A stretch of DNA of 64,000 nt, taken from NCBI GenBank assembly GCA_951813545.1, contig OX638352.1, positions 124,001 to 188,000 on the forward strand, given 5' to 3'. Within the stretch, counting starts at the first letter, position 1, and the number at the start of each line of letters is the position of its first letter. Positions 27,001 to 34,907 of the stretch are shown piece after piece. Origin of the DNA: an uncultured Poribacteria bacterium (lineage in GTDB: Bacteria; Poribacteria; WGA-4E; WGA-3G). The translations under genes and the position numbers were made by a program. The notes beneath the pieces are model-generated. The model searched no databases, was not told where the DNA came from, and saw only the letters and a program-made list of their open reading frames with translations.

Positions 27001-27284
27001 TCAGTATCCCAACCGACAATAGACACCCTGTCTCCCTGATAGGTGAGCCGCTTTGCTTCACCACCAAGCGCAGACATGATATATACCTCCGACGGTCCCT
27101 CTTCTCGCCCTGAAAAAGCGAGTAATTCGCCATCCGGCGATAAGCATGGTGATCCTGCGGCACCGAGATTCGACGTGAGTCGCCGAGCAACGCCACCTTC
27201 AACTGGAAGTGTCCATAAATCAGACTCACACGCAAAAACAATAGTATCCTGACAAATCGTTGGCGATCTATAATATCCTGACAT
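24012..27284 (-). CDS. Tricorn-like protease, S41 family
   Basis: A 1090-residue homologue of tricorn protease. Residues 1-490 contain TolB/WD-like propeller repeats (LSPDGELLAFSGREEG, WSPDGKWCAYSFAP). A Lys/Glu/Asp-rich linker follows at about 510-560. The C-terminal half has ELGTSHAYEMGGDY with the tricorn active-site Ser-His, a PDZ domain (NVREGDVLLAIAGQRVSE) and the S41 core with the nucleophile in NENAGSDGDIFSH (about Ser972) and Glu in WSVENYGTDPD (about Glu1030). It probably trims peptides released by other proteases. ggaggag precedes the ATG. No signal peptide is seen, so it should be cytoplasmic. Confidence 0.9.
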   Translation of the reverse strand: MSGYYRSPTICQDTIVFACESDLWTLPVEGGVARRLTSNLGAAGSPCLSPDGELLAFSGREEGPSEVYIMSALGGEAKRLTYQGDRVSIVGWDTDGKHILYSSGAGLAFDPWIWKVCSEGGEPQCLPYGPANHIDFGDAGGVVLGRLTREPARWKRYRGGTAGQLWIDIEGDGQFQSLTPVDSNFTTPMWIGERIYFISDHEGIGNIYSCLPTGEDIQRHTHQDTYYCRLARTDGKRIVYHAGADLFVYEVEDDTETRVAVEFRSPRIQRQRKFVRAAEYLQEFAPAPDGHALAVTARGKPFTMANWEGAVLQHGERDGARYRFTQWLNDGKRLVTISDAGGEEALEIHTRDGSADVVRLDALEIGHVRELSVSPQTESDEGDRVLLVNHRFELLHIDLKTHGLRTLDKGHYHSVRGAAWSPDGKWCAYSFAPTETTRSIKLCKIETGETWLVTEPEFNDFAPVWDPEGKYLYFLSYREFNPVYDALHFDLGFPTAMRPLLVTLQKTLGNPFVPEPRPLEEEKEDKDKEDEEKQNDEDKASDEKSEEKDKREPITIDLDGISQRVVAFPYPRGRYGQIAGIEGKVIFTSFPVEETSSGDDGRSKPKGTLHIYDFREQKKDTLVSGIDGFELSRDGKTLVYVAGNRVRVIKAGKKAEGDSKSESRGGPSRQTGWIDLNRIKASVVPTAEWHQMYREAWRLQRDYFWTEDMSGVDWEHVYQRYLPLLDRVATRDEFSDLMWEMQGELGTSHAYEMGGDYRSSPNYAQGFLGADFTYDSEHNGYRITHIPHGDGWEATKDSPLNTPGINVREGDVLLAIAGQRVSETVSPGELLVNLANQEVQATFRSADDDEERVVTFKVLGSESELRYREWVSKNRRYVHEKTEGKVGYVHIPDMGRRGYAEFHRGFLAEVSYPGLLVDVRYNGGGHVSQLLLEKLSRRRIGYDVPRWGTPHPYPDASVLGPIVAVTNENAGSDGDIFSHCFKLMELGLLIGKRTWGGVIGISPHQAFVDKGGTTQPEYSFWFVDVGWSVENYGTDPDIEVDYRPQDYITDADPQLDRGIEELLGQMEENPPEVPDFGERPRLTLPTLPKA

Positions 27285-27351
27285 TCACTCCTCCGTGCTA
27301 AATATAGTAGGGTTTACAATTAATGACACACCGTTAGTCAGTGCATTTACA

Positions 27352-27472
27352 TTATAGTAAAGTTTAGAATTAATTAGACACTCCAAAGAGGCGAGGATAC
27401 AATCCTCGCCAGCGGTGGTGAGGTGTTTTGTGTTTTCCAAAGTGCCCTCTTATTTTCGGGTTTTACTATAAA
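27352..27472. mobile_element. MITE-like element, copy B
   Basis: ttatagtaaagtttagaatt at the left and tattttcgggttttactata at the right form the ends. The centre has the perfect hairpin ggcgaggat-aca-atcctcgcc, identical in copy A at 10916. It is about 121 bp and non-coding. Confidence 0.65.
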
Positions 27473-27480
27473 TCTAAGAA

Positions 27481-27622
27481 TTTATAGTAAAACCCACAAT
27501 TACTTGGACATTAGCAGTAGACGAGGTTACCCGTCCCTTCCCAGTAACGGGTGCCCTGTGCCAGCGAGGGTGGAGATTTGTTCGCTGAACAACTGTCTAC
27601 ATATTTTCGGGCTTTACGATAA
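27481..27622. mobile_element. MITE-like element, copy C
   Basis: The ends tttatagtaaaacccacaat and atattttcgggctttacgat match copies A and B, but the centre differs (cgaggttacccgt...acgggtgccctgtgccagcg). It lies eight bases after copy B, suggesting one inserted next to or into another. Confidence 0.6.
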
Positions 27623-27662
27623 TTGGGTACTTTACGGTCATGCTATAAACAACTCTAATAAC

Positions 27663-28469
27663 CTATCCACTTCTTTTTAATCTACCGACGCGTTTGGCAT
27701 AATTTTCACCGAGATGAAAAATCCAAAATCCGAGCGGGATGAGTAGCACACCGATGATAAGTAATAGAAACAGGTTCCCCAGTTGGCTTTCAATCGAAGC
27801 ATTATCAAGTATCGCTGCGCGAATTGACCTGAGTGTATAGGTGGCAGGTGAAATTTTAGAAATCGGTTGAATCCATACTGGCAGCACCTCAATTTCATAA
27901 TAGATACCAGAGACTAAGAGCAGCATCGATTGAATGATACCGGTTGCAGCTTGTCCCTTTTCCGGTGAAAGTAGCGGAAAGATCGCCGCCATAAGACCGA
28001 TCCCGATGAAAGAGAGACTGGAGATAAAGACAGTGACCATCATCGTCAGCCAATTCGCGTTGCCTAAGTTAATGTGCTCCCCAAAAAAGAGTGGCATTAT
28101 CGCCAAAACCAAACCTGTCCGCAGCAACCCGTACAAAATCGCAAAAAAACAGGAACCAACAAGGTGTGTGATGCGGTAAATCGGTGCCATAAAAGTATAT
28201 TCAATCGTGCCTTCCCATCGCTCCCATGTAATTGCATCGCTTACCTCGCGCATCATAATGGAGAAAAACCCCCAGATTAATGCACCAATGACGAGGTAAA
28301 GTACATCCTCACTGCTACCACGTCCTACCATGATTAAGCCGACCGTCAGTGCATTAACGATGGAATAACTGAAAAAGAGGATTTCCCAGCTCAAATACCG
28401 CTTCAGCAGATTAAAGTTGCGTTCAATGAATGCGTAGGAAACGATGGCCTCCCGCACAAGATTCAGCAT
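27663..28469 (-). CDS. ABC-2 type transporter permease
   Basis: A 268-residue inner-membrane protein with six predicted helices. It has a conserved start (SYAFIERNFNLLKRYLSWEI) and a core TYTLRSIRAAILDNASIESQ near the C-terminus, as in ABC-2 permeases such as DrrB or CcmB relatives. The gene follows the ATPase gene by eight bases, so both form an exporter. The TWERWEGTIEYTFMAPIYR segment is the characteristic cytosolic loop that contacts the ATPase. The substrate is unknown (drug, lipid or glycan). Confidence 0.8.
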   Translation of the reverse strand: MLNLVREAIVSYAFIERNFNLLKRYLSWEILFFSYSIVNALTVGLIMVGRGSSEDVLYLVIGALIWGFFSIMMREVSDAITWERWEGTIEYTFMAPIYRITHLVGSCFFAILYGLLRTGLVLAIMPLFFGEHINLGNANWLTMMVTVFISSLSFIGIGLMAAIFPLLSPEKGQAATGIIQSMLLLVSGIYYEIEVLPVWIQPISKISPATYTLRSIRAAILDNASIESQLGNLFLLLIIGVLLIPLGFWIFHLGENYAKRVGRLKRSG

Positions 28470-28477
28470 GGCTTTAT

Positions 28478-29323
28478 TTATTCTTCCTCCTCAATTTCTT
28501 TACCCGTTAGTGCGATAAATACATTTTCTAATGTCCCGGGTGCTCCATTCTCTGATGGCGTTTTGGCAATAAGCTCTTCGACGGTCCCCTCTGCGATAAA
28601 TCGCCCCTTGTCAATAATTGCGATCTTATCGCACAACCTTTCAGCCTCTGCCATATCGTGTGTCGTTAGGACAATGACAGCATTCCGTTCTCGACGAATC
28701 TCCTCAATAAAGGCTTGCACATCACGCTTGGATTTGGGATCAAGCCCTGTTGTAGGTTCATCAAGCAGGAGGAGCATAGGAGTGGTGAGTAGGGCGCGCG
28801 CAATTGCGACTTTCTGTTGCATCCCACGCGACAGGTGCTCCATCTCTTCGTTCATCCGATCTGCGCCAAAACCGAGTCTTTCTAAAATTTGCTTTGATTT
28901 TCGCTCGGCTTCGGGAGCCGGAATACCGTAGAGGCGGGCAGCATAAATCAGATTTTCTGCTGAAGAGAGTCGTTTGAAGAAAGAGGCTTCAACAGAGACA
29001 CGGTTCATCACCTGTCTCACTTTTAGGCTCTCTGTCACAACATCATCCCCAAAGACATGAATACTTCCAGCATCGGGGATAAGTAGCGTCGAAATGAGAC
29101 GAATCAAGGTTGATTTTCCAGAGCCATTCGCGCCGAGAATACCATAGATTTCTCCGATATTAACCTCTAGGGAGATGTCGTCAACTGCGCGGGTAATCTC
29201 TTTCTCTCGTTTGAAAAGGTGACGAATTTTCTGATGAAAACGCAGTTTATTATTTGCCCGTTTGGTCCGATGAAAATGTTTCGTGACCCCGCGGACAGCT
29301 AATCCGTAGATGGATTGCCCCAT
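28478..29323 (-). CDS. ABC transporter ATP-binding protein
   Basis: The ATPase partner of the permease at 27663 (281 aa from this start). Walker A GANGSGKST, signature LSRGMQQKVAIARALL, Walker B LLLLDEPTTGLDPKSKRD and the switch His in VLTTHDMAEAERLCDK are all present. The N-terminal FHRTKRANNKLRFHQKIRHL stretch is longer and more basic than usual. The start at 29323 (MGQSIYGLA) is chosen over a TTG at 29347 because ggaagg precedes it with good spacing. Confidence 0.87.
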   Translation of the reverse strand: MGQSIYGLAVRGVTKHFHRTKRANNKLRFHQKIRHLFKREKEITRAVDDISLEVNIGEIYGILGANGSGKSTLIRLISTLLIPDAGSIHVFGDDVVTESLKVRQVMNRVSVEASFFKRLSSAENLIYAARLYGIPAPEAERKSKQILERLGFGADRMNEEMEHLSRGMQQKVAIARALLTTPMLLLLDEPTTGLDPKSKRDVQAFIEEIRRERNAVIVLTTHDMAEAERLCDKIAIIDKGRFIAEGTVEELIAKTPSENGAPGTLENVFIALTGKEIEEEE

Positions 29324-29522
29324 CTTTTTTCCTTCCACTAAACTCAACTACCTCCAAAACCCTTGACATTTCATAGGGACTTTTATATATTATACCCAAA
29401 GTTTGTGAAGATTTGGTAATTTATTTTTCGCCGATTTGTAACCGAGTGGAGTGCTCAGTAACAACACCCACATATCTTATACTGTTGGGATTTACACAGA
29501 CAGATACAGAAGCGGAGGAACA

Positions 29523-30575
29523 ATGCCGAAAATCAAAGGTCCAGCTATCTTCCTCGCCCAATTCATGCGGGACGAGGCACCATACAACACTATGGAAAAT
29601 ATTGGGAAATGGGTTGCAAGCTTGGGATACAAAGGTGTTCAACTCCCGGGTTGGGACGACCGTGTCCTTGACCTCGGAAAAGCTGCCGAGTCCAAAACCT
29701 ATTGCGATGAATTCAAAGGGACGCTCAACGAGATAGGGCTTGAAGCGACGGAAGTTGCGGGCTACCTCGCTGGGCAGGTTCTGGCTGTGCATCCTGCGTA
29801 CGAAGTTATGTTTGAGGCGTTCCACCCACCGGGCTTGCGCGGAGATGAAAGAACAGCGTGGGCAACAGGCGAATTGACGAAATGTATCCACGCTTCGGTA
29901 AACATGGGACTAGATGTCATTCCGGTGCTTTCGGGCGGTTTCGCATGGCATACCGTTTATCCGTGGCCCCAACGCCCCGATGGAATCATTGAAGAAGCGT
30001 TCAAAGAACTCGCTGCACGCTGGCTACCACTTCTGAATCTGGCACACGATAACGGTCAGGTCTTCGCCTACGAACTCCACCCGGGTTCGGACATTTACGA
30101 CGGTGCGACCTACGAGATGTTCCTCGATTACACAGACGACCATCCCACCGCCTGTCTCAACTACGATCCGAGCCACTTTCTCCTTCAACAACTCGATTAT
30201 ATCGACTTCATCCGACTTTACGCGGAACGCATCAAGGGATTTCACGTTAAGGATGCCGAATTCCGCCCGACAGGTCGGGTTGGGGTTTACGGTGGCTATC
30301 AGTCTTGGGCTGGACGTGCGGCGAGATTCCGTTCGCTCGGTGATGGGCAAGTGGATTTCACACAAGTGTTTACACTGCTCACTGAAGCAGGCTATGACAG
30401 TTGGGCAGTGCTGGAATGGGAATGCTGCGTCAAAAGTCCAGAGCAGGGCGCGGCAGAAGGTGCACCGTTTATCGCCAAACATATCATCGAAACAACCGAT
30501 GTCGCCTTCGATGATTTTGCAGGCGGTGAGACGGACGTAGAACGGAACCGAGATATTCTTGGGTTGAATTCTTGA
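29523..30575 (+). CDS. Sugar phosphate isomerase/epimerase (TIM barrel)
   Basis: A 350-residue xylose-isomerase-like barrel. It begins MPKIKGPAIFLAQFMRDEAP. Metal-site residues are visible: Glu in VFAYELHPGSDIYDG, Asp/His in ACLNYDPSHFLLQQLDYIDF, His in IKGFHVKDAEF and Glu in WAVLEWECCVKS. It has a longer C-terminal extension than the enzyme at 17293. The start at 29523 is preferred over 29451 because ggagga precedes it. It heads a plus-strand cluster with two oxidoreductases, probably for a sugar or cyclitol pathway. Confidence 0.87.
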   Translation: MPKIKGPAIFLAQFMRDEAPYNTMENIGKWVASLGYKGVQLPGWDDRVLDLGKAAESKTYCDEFKGTLNEIGLEATEVAGYLAGQVLAVHPAYEVMFEAFHPPGLRGDERTAWATGELTKCIHASVNMGLDVIPVLSGGFAWHTVYPWPQRPDGIIEEAFKELAARWLPLLNLAHDNGQVFAYELHPGSDIYDGATYEMFLDYTDDHPTACLNYDPSHFLLQQLDYIDFIRLYAERIKGFHVKDAEFRPTGRVGVYGGYQSWAGRAARFRSLGDGQVDFTQVFTLLTEAGYDSWAVLEWECCVKSPEQGAAEGAPFIAKHIIETTDVAFDDFAGGETDVERNRDILGLNS

Positions 30576-30613
30576 CATTGTCTGCTGTAACAATCAAATT
30601 GGAGTGAACTACT

Positions 30614-31774
30614 ATGGAATCTTGGAAACGAAAATTACGTATGGGTATGGTAGGTGGCGGGCAGGGAGCGTTTATTGGTGGTGTTCACCGCATCGCTGCC
30701 ACACTTGATCAGCAAATTGAAGTTGTCGCGGGGTGCTTCTCACGCGACCCTGAAAACACACGGATCACCGGTGAAGAGTTGTATCTCGACGCAAACCGTT
30801 GTTATGACAGTTACGCAGAAATGGCGGCAGCCGAAGCAAAACTCCCCGAAGATGAACGTATTGACTTCGTGAGCATTGTCACGCCGAATATATCTCACTT
30901 CGAGATCGCAAAAACCTTTTTGGATGCGGGTTTCCATGTTGTCTGCGATAAACCGATGACCTATAGTCTTGATGAAGCTGAGGCTCTTGTAAAACTCGTC
31001 GAAGATTCGGGACTTGTCTTTGCGTTGACACACAACTATACGGGACATCCACTTGTGCGGCATGCGCGTGACCTATTTGCTGAAGGTTCAATGGGACAAA
31101 TTCGTAAGGTTATCGTCGAATACCTTCAAGACTTCCTGATGGTGCCACACGAAAAGCTAGGTCAGAAGCAGGCTGCATGGCGTGTGGATCCATCACAGTC
31201 AGGTATCGGCGGTACGATGGGCGATGTCGGTACGCACTGCGTTAACCTGCTCGAATACGTCACCGGCGATCCGATTACCGAACTCTGTGCTGACAAAAGC
31301 ACCTTCCTTCCCGATAGGGTCTTGGATGAAGATGTCAATGCTCTGCTCCGTTTCAAGGGTGGCGGCAAAGGTGTTTTAAGCATAAGTCAAGTCGCCACTG
31401 GAGAGGAAAACGGACTCACACTCCGTGTCTACGCTGAACAGGGCGCGGTGAAATGGGCACAGGAGAATCCGAACTATCTTGAACTTTATCGCTACGGTGA
31501 ACCGAGACAGACGCTTACCCGCGGTCAGGGCTACCTTTCCGATGCAGCAGCGGCAGGCGCACGTATCCCGACTGGTCACCCCGAAGGGTACTTGGAGGCA
31601 TTTGCGACGATTTATGTCGGTGTTGTTGAAGCCATCCGGCAACATATTGACGGTAACTCGATGGAAACCGAGGCGTATGATTTTCCGACAGTTTATGATG
31701 GATTGAGGGGTATGCAGTTCATTTACAAAGCCGTTGAGTCTTGTGAGAATGGCTCGACTTGGATCTCGATGTAA
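30614..31774 (+). CDS. Gfo/Idh/MocA family oxidoreductase
   Basis: A 386-residue NAD(P)-dependent dehydrogenase. The N-terminal Rossmann fold shows RMGMVGGGQGAFIGGVHR, and the conserved EKP-like active-site motif appears as FHVVCDKPMTYSLDEAE. The C-terminal alpha/beta domain holds GGTMGDVGTHCVNLLEYVTG, with the catalytic His. Members oxidise sugars or cyclitols such as inositol. It lies 38 bases after the isomerase with a ggag site, so the two are probably cotranscribed. Confidence 0.87.
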   Translation: MESWKRKLRMGMVGGGQGAFIGGVHRIAATLDQQIEVVAGCFSRDPENTRITGEELYLDANRCYDSYAEMAAAEAKLPEDERIDFVSIVTPNISHFEIAKTFLDAGFHVVCDKPMTYSLDEAEALVKLVEDSGLVFALTHNYTGHPLVRHARDLFAEGSMGQIRKVIVEYLQDFLMVPHEKLGQKQAAWRVDPSQSGIGGTMGDVGTHCVNLLEYVTGDPITELCADKSTFLPDRVLDEDVNALLRFKGGGKGVLSISQVATGEENGLTLRVYAEQGAVKWAQENPNYLELYRYGEPRQTLTRGQGYLSDAAAAGARIPTGHPEGYLEAFATIYVGVVEAIRQHIDGNSMETEAYDFPTVYDGLRGMQFIYKAVESCENGSTWISM

Positions 31775-31777
31775 TAG

Positions 31778-31870
31778 CCATCAGTCATCAGCAGTCAGAA
31801 AAGAGGGTTACGACGCGTATCATACACCTCTTACTGAAAGCCGATGGTTTCCGACTGCTGACGACTATTG
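31778..31870. repeat. Palindromic repeat between two oxidoreductase genes
   Basis: The left arm agtcatcagcagtc (31783-31796) pairs with gactgctgacgact (31853-31866), around a core gagggttacg...cacctctta. It is of the same family as 2456-2543 and 5305-5380. It separates the gene at 30614 from the one at 31884 inside an apparent operon. Confidence 0.65.
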
Positions 31871-31883
31871 AAAAGGAGATAGC

Positions 31884-32918
31884 ATGCAAGCATCTAACAC
31901 TGAACCTTTCCGCGTCGGATTTCTGAACGTCGCATCGTATTCGCATATGCCGCTATGGGCACCGCACATCAATCCGCGGGCAGGAGAGAAAGACACCCCA
32001 TTTACAGGAATGAGAATCACCCATTGTTGGGATATTGCGTACGAGGAGGCACAAGCGATCGCGGCAACTTACGGTTGCACAGCCGTCAAGAATTTCGATG
32101 ACATGTTGGGGAAGGTAGACGGCATAATCTCCGGTGGTTACTATAACCACCCGTGGAACCATATCCTCCATGAACCGTATCTGGAGGCAGGTTTGCCAAA
32201 CCTGATCAATCGCCCGTTTGCGAACTCCCTTGTCAAAGCGCAGCAAATGATTGAACTCGCGGAAAAGCACGGTGCGACCATCCTTGCGCCATCAAGCCAT
32301 GAGCACAACGATGCAATCTCACGTGCGAAGGCATGGGCAAGCGATAAACAGATTGTCTGCTACACAGCAACCAACTCATTTGACGACTATCCAACACACG
32401 GGATTCACGGCGTTTACATGGTCTGCAAAGCAATCGCAGAAGCCGGAAATTCAGTTGTGTCTGTCGCGTACCGAGCCGACAGTTGGCACAGCCCACCCGG
32501 AGTCATCACCTTGGAGCATGTTGACGACAACGGACGACAATTCTACGGGACACTTCATCAGGTGAGCGGTTCTTGGGGCACAGTGCAAATCCACACACAG
32601 GAGGCTTACGGCGGTGAGAATTTTAGAATCCACACCGGCACCGGTTATCCTTATGACAAGACGGAGATCTGGCTACCGACAATTTGGGCATTCCAGAACA
32701 TGGCACTCCACAACGAGATGCCGCAGACCTTTGCGCAGCTCCTGCACAAGACGAATGTCTTCCTTGCGGGTTGGAAATCTGTTCTGGAAAATGACGGTAA
32801 GCCTGTGAAATTAACGGATGTTGCTGAAGAATGGGAGGCACCCGCTGAACTTCCGAATCACCCTGACCACAATACGGTCTCGCTATTCCAGAAGAAATTC
32901 GGGGACGGTTCAATATAG
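31884..32918 (+). CDS. Gfo/Idh/MocA-like oxidoreductase
   Basis: A 344-residue protein of the dehydrogenase superfamily. It has MRITHCWDIAYEEAQAIAAT, a Rossmann-like start, and LPNLINRPFANSLVKAQQMI in place of the classic EKP motif, where Asn-Arg-Pro stands for Glu-Lys-Pro. It lacks a clear GxGxxG near its start. It probably uses a related sugar or is a non-canonical member, so catalysis is less certain than for 30614. aaaggag precedes the ATG. Confidence 0.75.
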   Translation: MQASNTEPFRVGFLNVASYSHMPLWAPHINPRAGEKDTPFTGMRITHCWDIAYEEAQAIAATYGCTAVKNFDDMLGKVDGIISGGYYNHPWNHILHEPYLEAGLPNLINRPFANSLVKAQQMIELAEKHGATILAPSSHEHNDAISRAKAWASDKQIVCYTATNSFDDYPTHGIHGVYMVCKAIAEAGNSVVSVAYRADSWHSPPGVITLEHVDDNGRQFYGTLHQVSGSWGTVQIHTQEAYGGENFRIHTGTGYPYDKTEIWLPTIWAFQNMALHNEMPQTFAQLLHKTNVFLAGWKSVLENDGKPVKLTDVAEEWEAPAELPNHPDHNTVSLFQKKFGDGSI

Positions 32919-32984
32919 AAAATCTGGGAGAGTTTGTGTAGTTGCACGTGTCTGTCAAACAAGTGCCTACATCGGAGGGAACTT

Positions 32985-33030
32985 GTAGGGGCTGGTTTAC
33001 CCAGTAGGGGCTGGGTAACCCAGCCCCTAC
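32985..33030. repeat. Perfect palindrome, dispersed-type repeat
   Basis: gtaggggctgggt and acccagcccctac form a 27-bp palindrome with a single central base (33004-33030). A partial copy of the same unit, gtaggggctggtttaccca, stands directly before it (32985-33003). It lies between convergent genes and could terminate transcription. Confidence 0.65.
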
Positions 33031-33077
33031 TATAATGCGTGTTGAAACGCGACAGATAGATCGACGAAAATCAGGAT

Positions 33078-33845
33078 CTAACGCCACGCTTTGACACTTG
33101 CCCAAGTGGTCGCGAGTTTATCCGCGGGATCTACAGCCAAAGCAGTTAGGTCTTCCATGCTCTGCGCAATATCGTCTTCCGACAAAGCCCGATCCCAGAC
33201 CGTAACCTCATCGATGATTCCGTTGAACTTTTGTCCAGTCGCACCCCATGAACCGATCATCGTATCGCCTGCCGTTCCAAGGTACTCAATCCCAGCTTTA
33301 CCCGCGTCCTCTGCCACAGACTTACCGTCAATGTAAATCTGTCGGGATTTGCCTTTGACATCCAACCAGAAAGTGATATGCGCCCACTTGTCGGCTTTAA
33401 CGGCAGCAGGGGCATCAAGGTCATTGCCATAAAACCCCATGCGAACAGTGCCGCTGTTGTAGATACGATAATGCAGGCTTGTATTCTGCGCGTTGACTTG
33501 TGTTTGTGTGAAAACACACTGTTGGTCACCGCCGCTCAACGCTGGTTTGACCCACATCGTCACAGTAAAGCTCTTTTCGTTGAGTTCAATATAAGGAGCT
33601 TTGACCTCGCCCGCTTGCTCGAACCCCAAGGCTTTTTCAAATTTGCCATCAACCCAATCAGCTTTTCCGACGAGTTCTGCGTCGTTCCCATGCGGGGAAA
33701 GATCTTCCATCGCAGCTCCCTTGCCTTCATTGAATGACAAATACAGCAGCAGCTCCTTATCCTTCAGGTCCAACGCTGTGGCACTGAAAGGCATCAGTAC
33801 CAATCCAGCAAGGATCAAAAGGGAAAGTACTATCCGATATATCAT
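33078..33845 (-). CDS. Secreted LamG-domain protein with KLATTW tail
   Basis: A 255-residue exported protein with a signal peptide (MIYRIVLSLLILAGLVLMPF, then SATA). A LamG-like jelly roll spans about residues 28-225 with LYLSFNEGKGAAMEDLSPHG at the start and FNGIIDEVTVWDRALSEDDI near the end. The C-terminus reads DPADKLATTWASVKAWR, the tail shared with 13028 and 14070. gaggaggt supports the start. It is transcribed toward the oxidoreductase at 31884. The ligand is unknown. Confidence 0.82.
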   Translation of the reverse strand: MIYRIVLSLLILAGLVLMPFSATALDLKDKELLLYLSFNEGKGAAMEDLSPHGNDAELVGKADWVDGKFEKALGFEQAGEVKAPYIELNEKSFTVTMWVKPALSGGDQQCVFTQTQVNAQNTSLHYRIYNSGTVRMGFYGNDLDAPAAVKADKWAHITFWLDVKGKSRQIYIDGKSVAEDAGKAGIEYLGTAGDTMIGSWGATGQKFNGIIDEVTVWDRALSEDDIAQSMEDLTALAVDPADKLATTWASVKAWR

Positions 33846-34000
33846 GATAAACTACCTCCTCTAAGGTAGACATAAGTGATGTTCCTTTAGCTAATTTCAT
33901 ACCTATTTAGAATAACACAAAAATTCGGGAATGTCAAGGTTTTGTGTCCATGCAAAGTGTTTCCGCCTAAGAGACTTGTGGATAATGCGTTCACAGATCA

Positions 34001-34888
34001 TCAGTTGGACGTAAATAGACGATTCCAGTCGTGATAAGATTTAGCGACGGTATTGGGATTGGTGCGACTCCGAGCGACAAAACCCGGAACAGATGCGCGA
34101 CCGGTCGGTAAACCGATCTGACTGTAGCGCGTATCGACGCTCCAACGAACAGTGTCAGAATGATTCGGAAGTCCGCGGTGAATGACACGTTCACTCGTTA
34201 GCAAGACATCACCGGCATCAAGCTCGGCAGTGACGATGTCACCGGGAGGCAATTCTTCATCACTGATCCCCTTGCCACCCGTATGACCGGGTGTCGGATC
34301 TTGATAGTTGTGGTCAATCAAATTGAAGCGGTGCGAACCTCGGATGACCTGCATGCACCCATTTTCTTCAGTCGCCTGAACGAGCGGTAGCCAGACATTC
34401 ACCACCAGTGTTTCACCGGCTTCTTCCGGGATGAGATACGCCAAATCTTGGTGCCACGGGATGACCGTAATGTCTTGATTTGGCAATTTGGCGCGATAAT
34501 TAAACTGCGGATGCGCCAAAATCTCCTCGCCGATGAGAGATGCGACAACATTAAGGAGCATAGGTGCCGTTCTGAGCGTGAACATCCCGGCGGTCCGAAT
34601 CTTCTGGTCGCGAAAATAGTTGCTCCAAATCCAGTTCGGATCAGAACAGGCACTTGATACCATCCCCAACCTCGTGTCAAAAGGTTCGTCCTCATAAGTA
34701 TCCGACGGGTCAAGGATTCCATGTTTGACAGCTGCCCAAGTCCCATCATCAACCTTTTGCGCCAATTCATCAATCAAAGGTTGAAGTGCCTCGTTTGGCA
34801 GCACGTTTCGGACGAACAGAAAACCATCATTGAGAAATTGCTGTTTCTGTTGTGCTGTGAGTCCGCCTTGATTGTGTTGTATAGACAT
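34001..34888 (-). CDS. Phytanoyl-CoA dioxygenase (PhyH) family protein
   Basis: A 295-residue Fe(II)/2-oxoglutarate oxygenase. The iron ligands are seen as His and Asp in VIPWHQDLAYLIPEE and the distal His in SERVIHRGLPNHSDT, followed by Arg in VRWSVDTRY. It starts at 34888 (MSIQHNQGGL) rather than 34894, since ggaga lies seven bases before this ATG. The jelly-roll core spans about 30-255. It is 19 bases after the oxidoreductase at 34908 and is likely cotranscribed. The substrate is unknown. Confidence 0.87.
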   Translation of the reverse strand: MSIQHNQGGLTAQQKQQFLNDGFLFVRNVLPNEALQPLIDELAQKVDDGTWAAVKHGILDPSDTYEDEPFDTRLGMVSSACSDPNWIWSNYFRDQKIRTAGMFTLRTAPMLLNVVASLIGEEILAHPQFNYRAKLPNQDITVIPWHQDLAYLIPEEAGETLVVNVWLPLVQATEENGCMQVIRGSHRFNLIDHNYQDPTPGHTGGKGISDEELPPGDIVTAELDAGDVLLTSERVIHRGLPNHSDTVRWSVDTRYSQIGLPTGRASVPGFVARSRTNPNTVAKSYHDWNRLFTSN

Positions 34889-34907
34889 TGCCATTCTCCA
34901 TTTTGAA

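Larger units (their letters stand above)
27285..27662. other. Gene-free region made of MITE-like copies
   Basis: The spacer between two minus-strand genes consists mostly of element copies (27352-27472 and 27481-27622). There is also a left-end-like fragment at 27302-27340 (tatagtagggtttacaatta). No gene is supported. Confidence 0.6.
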
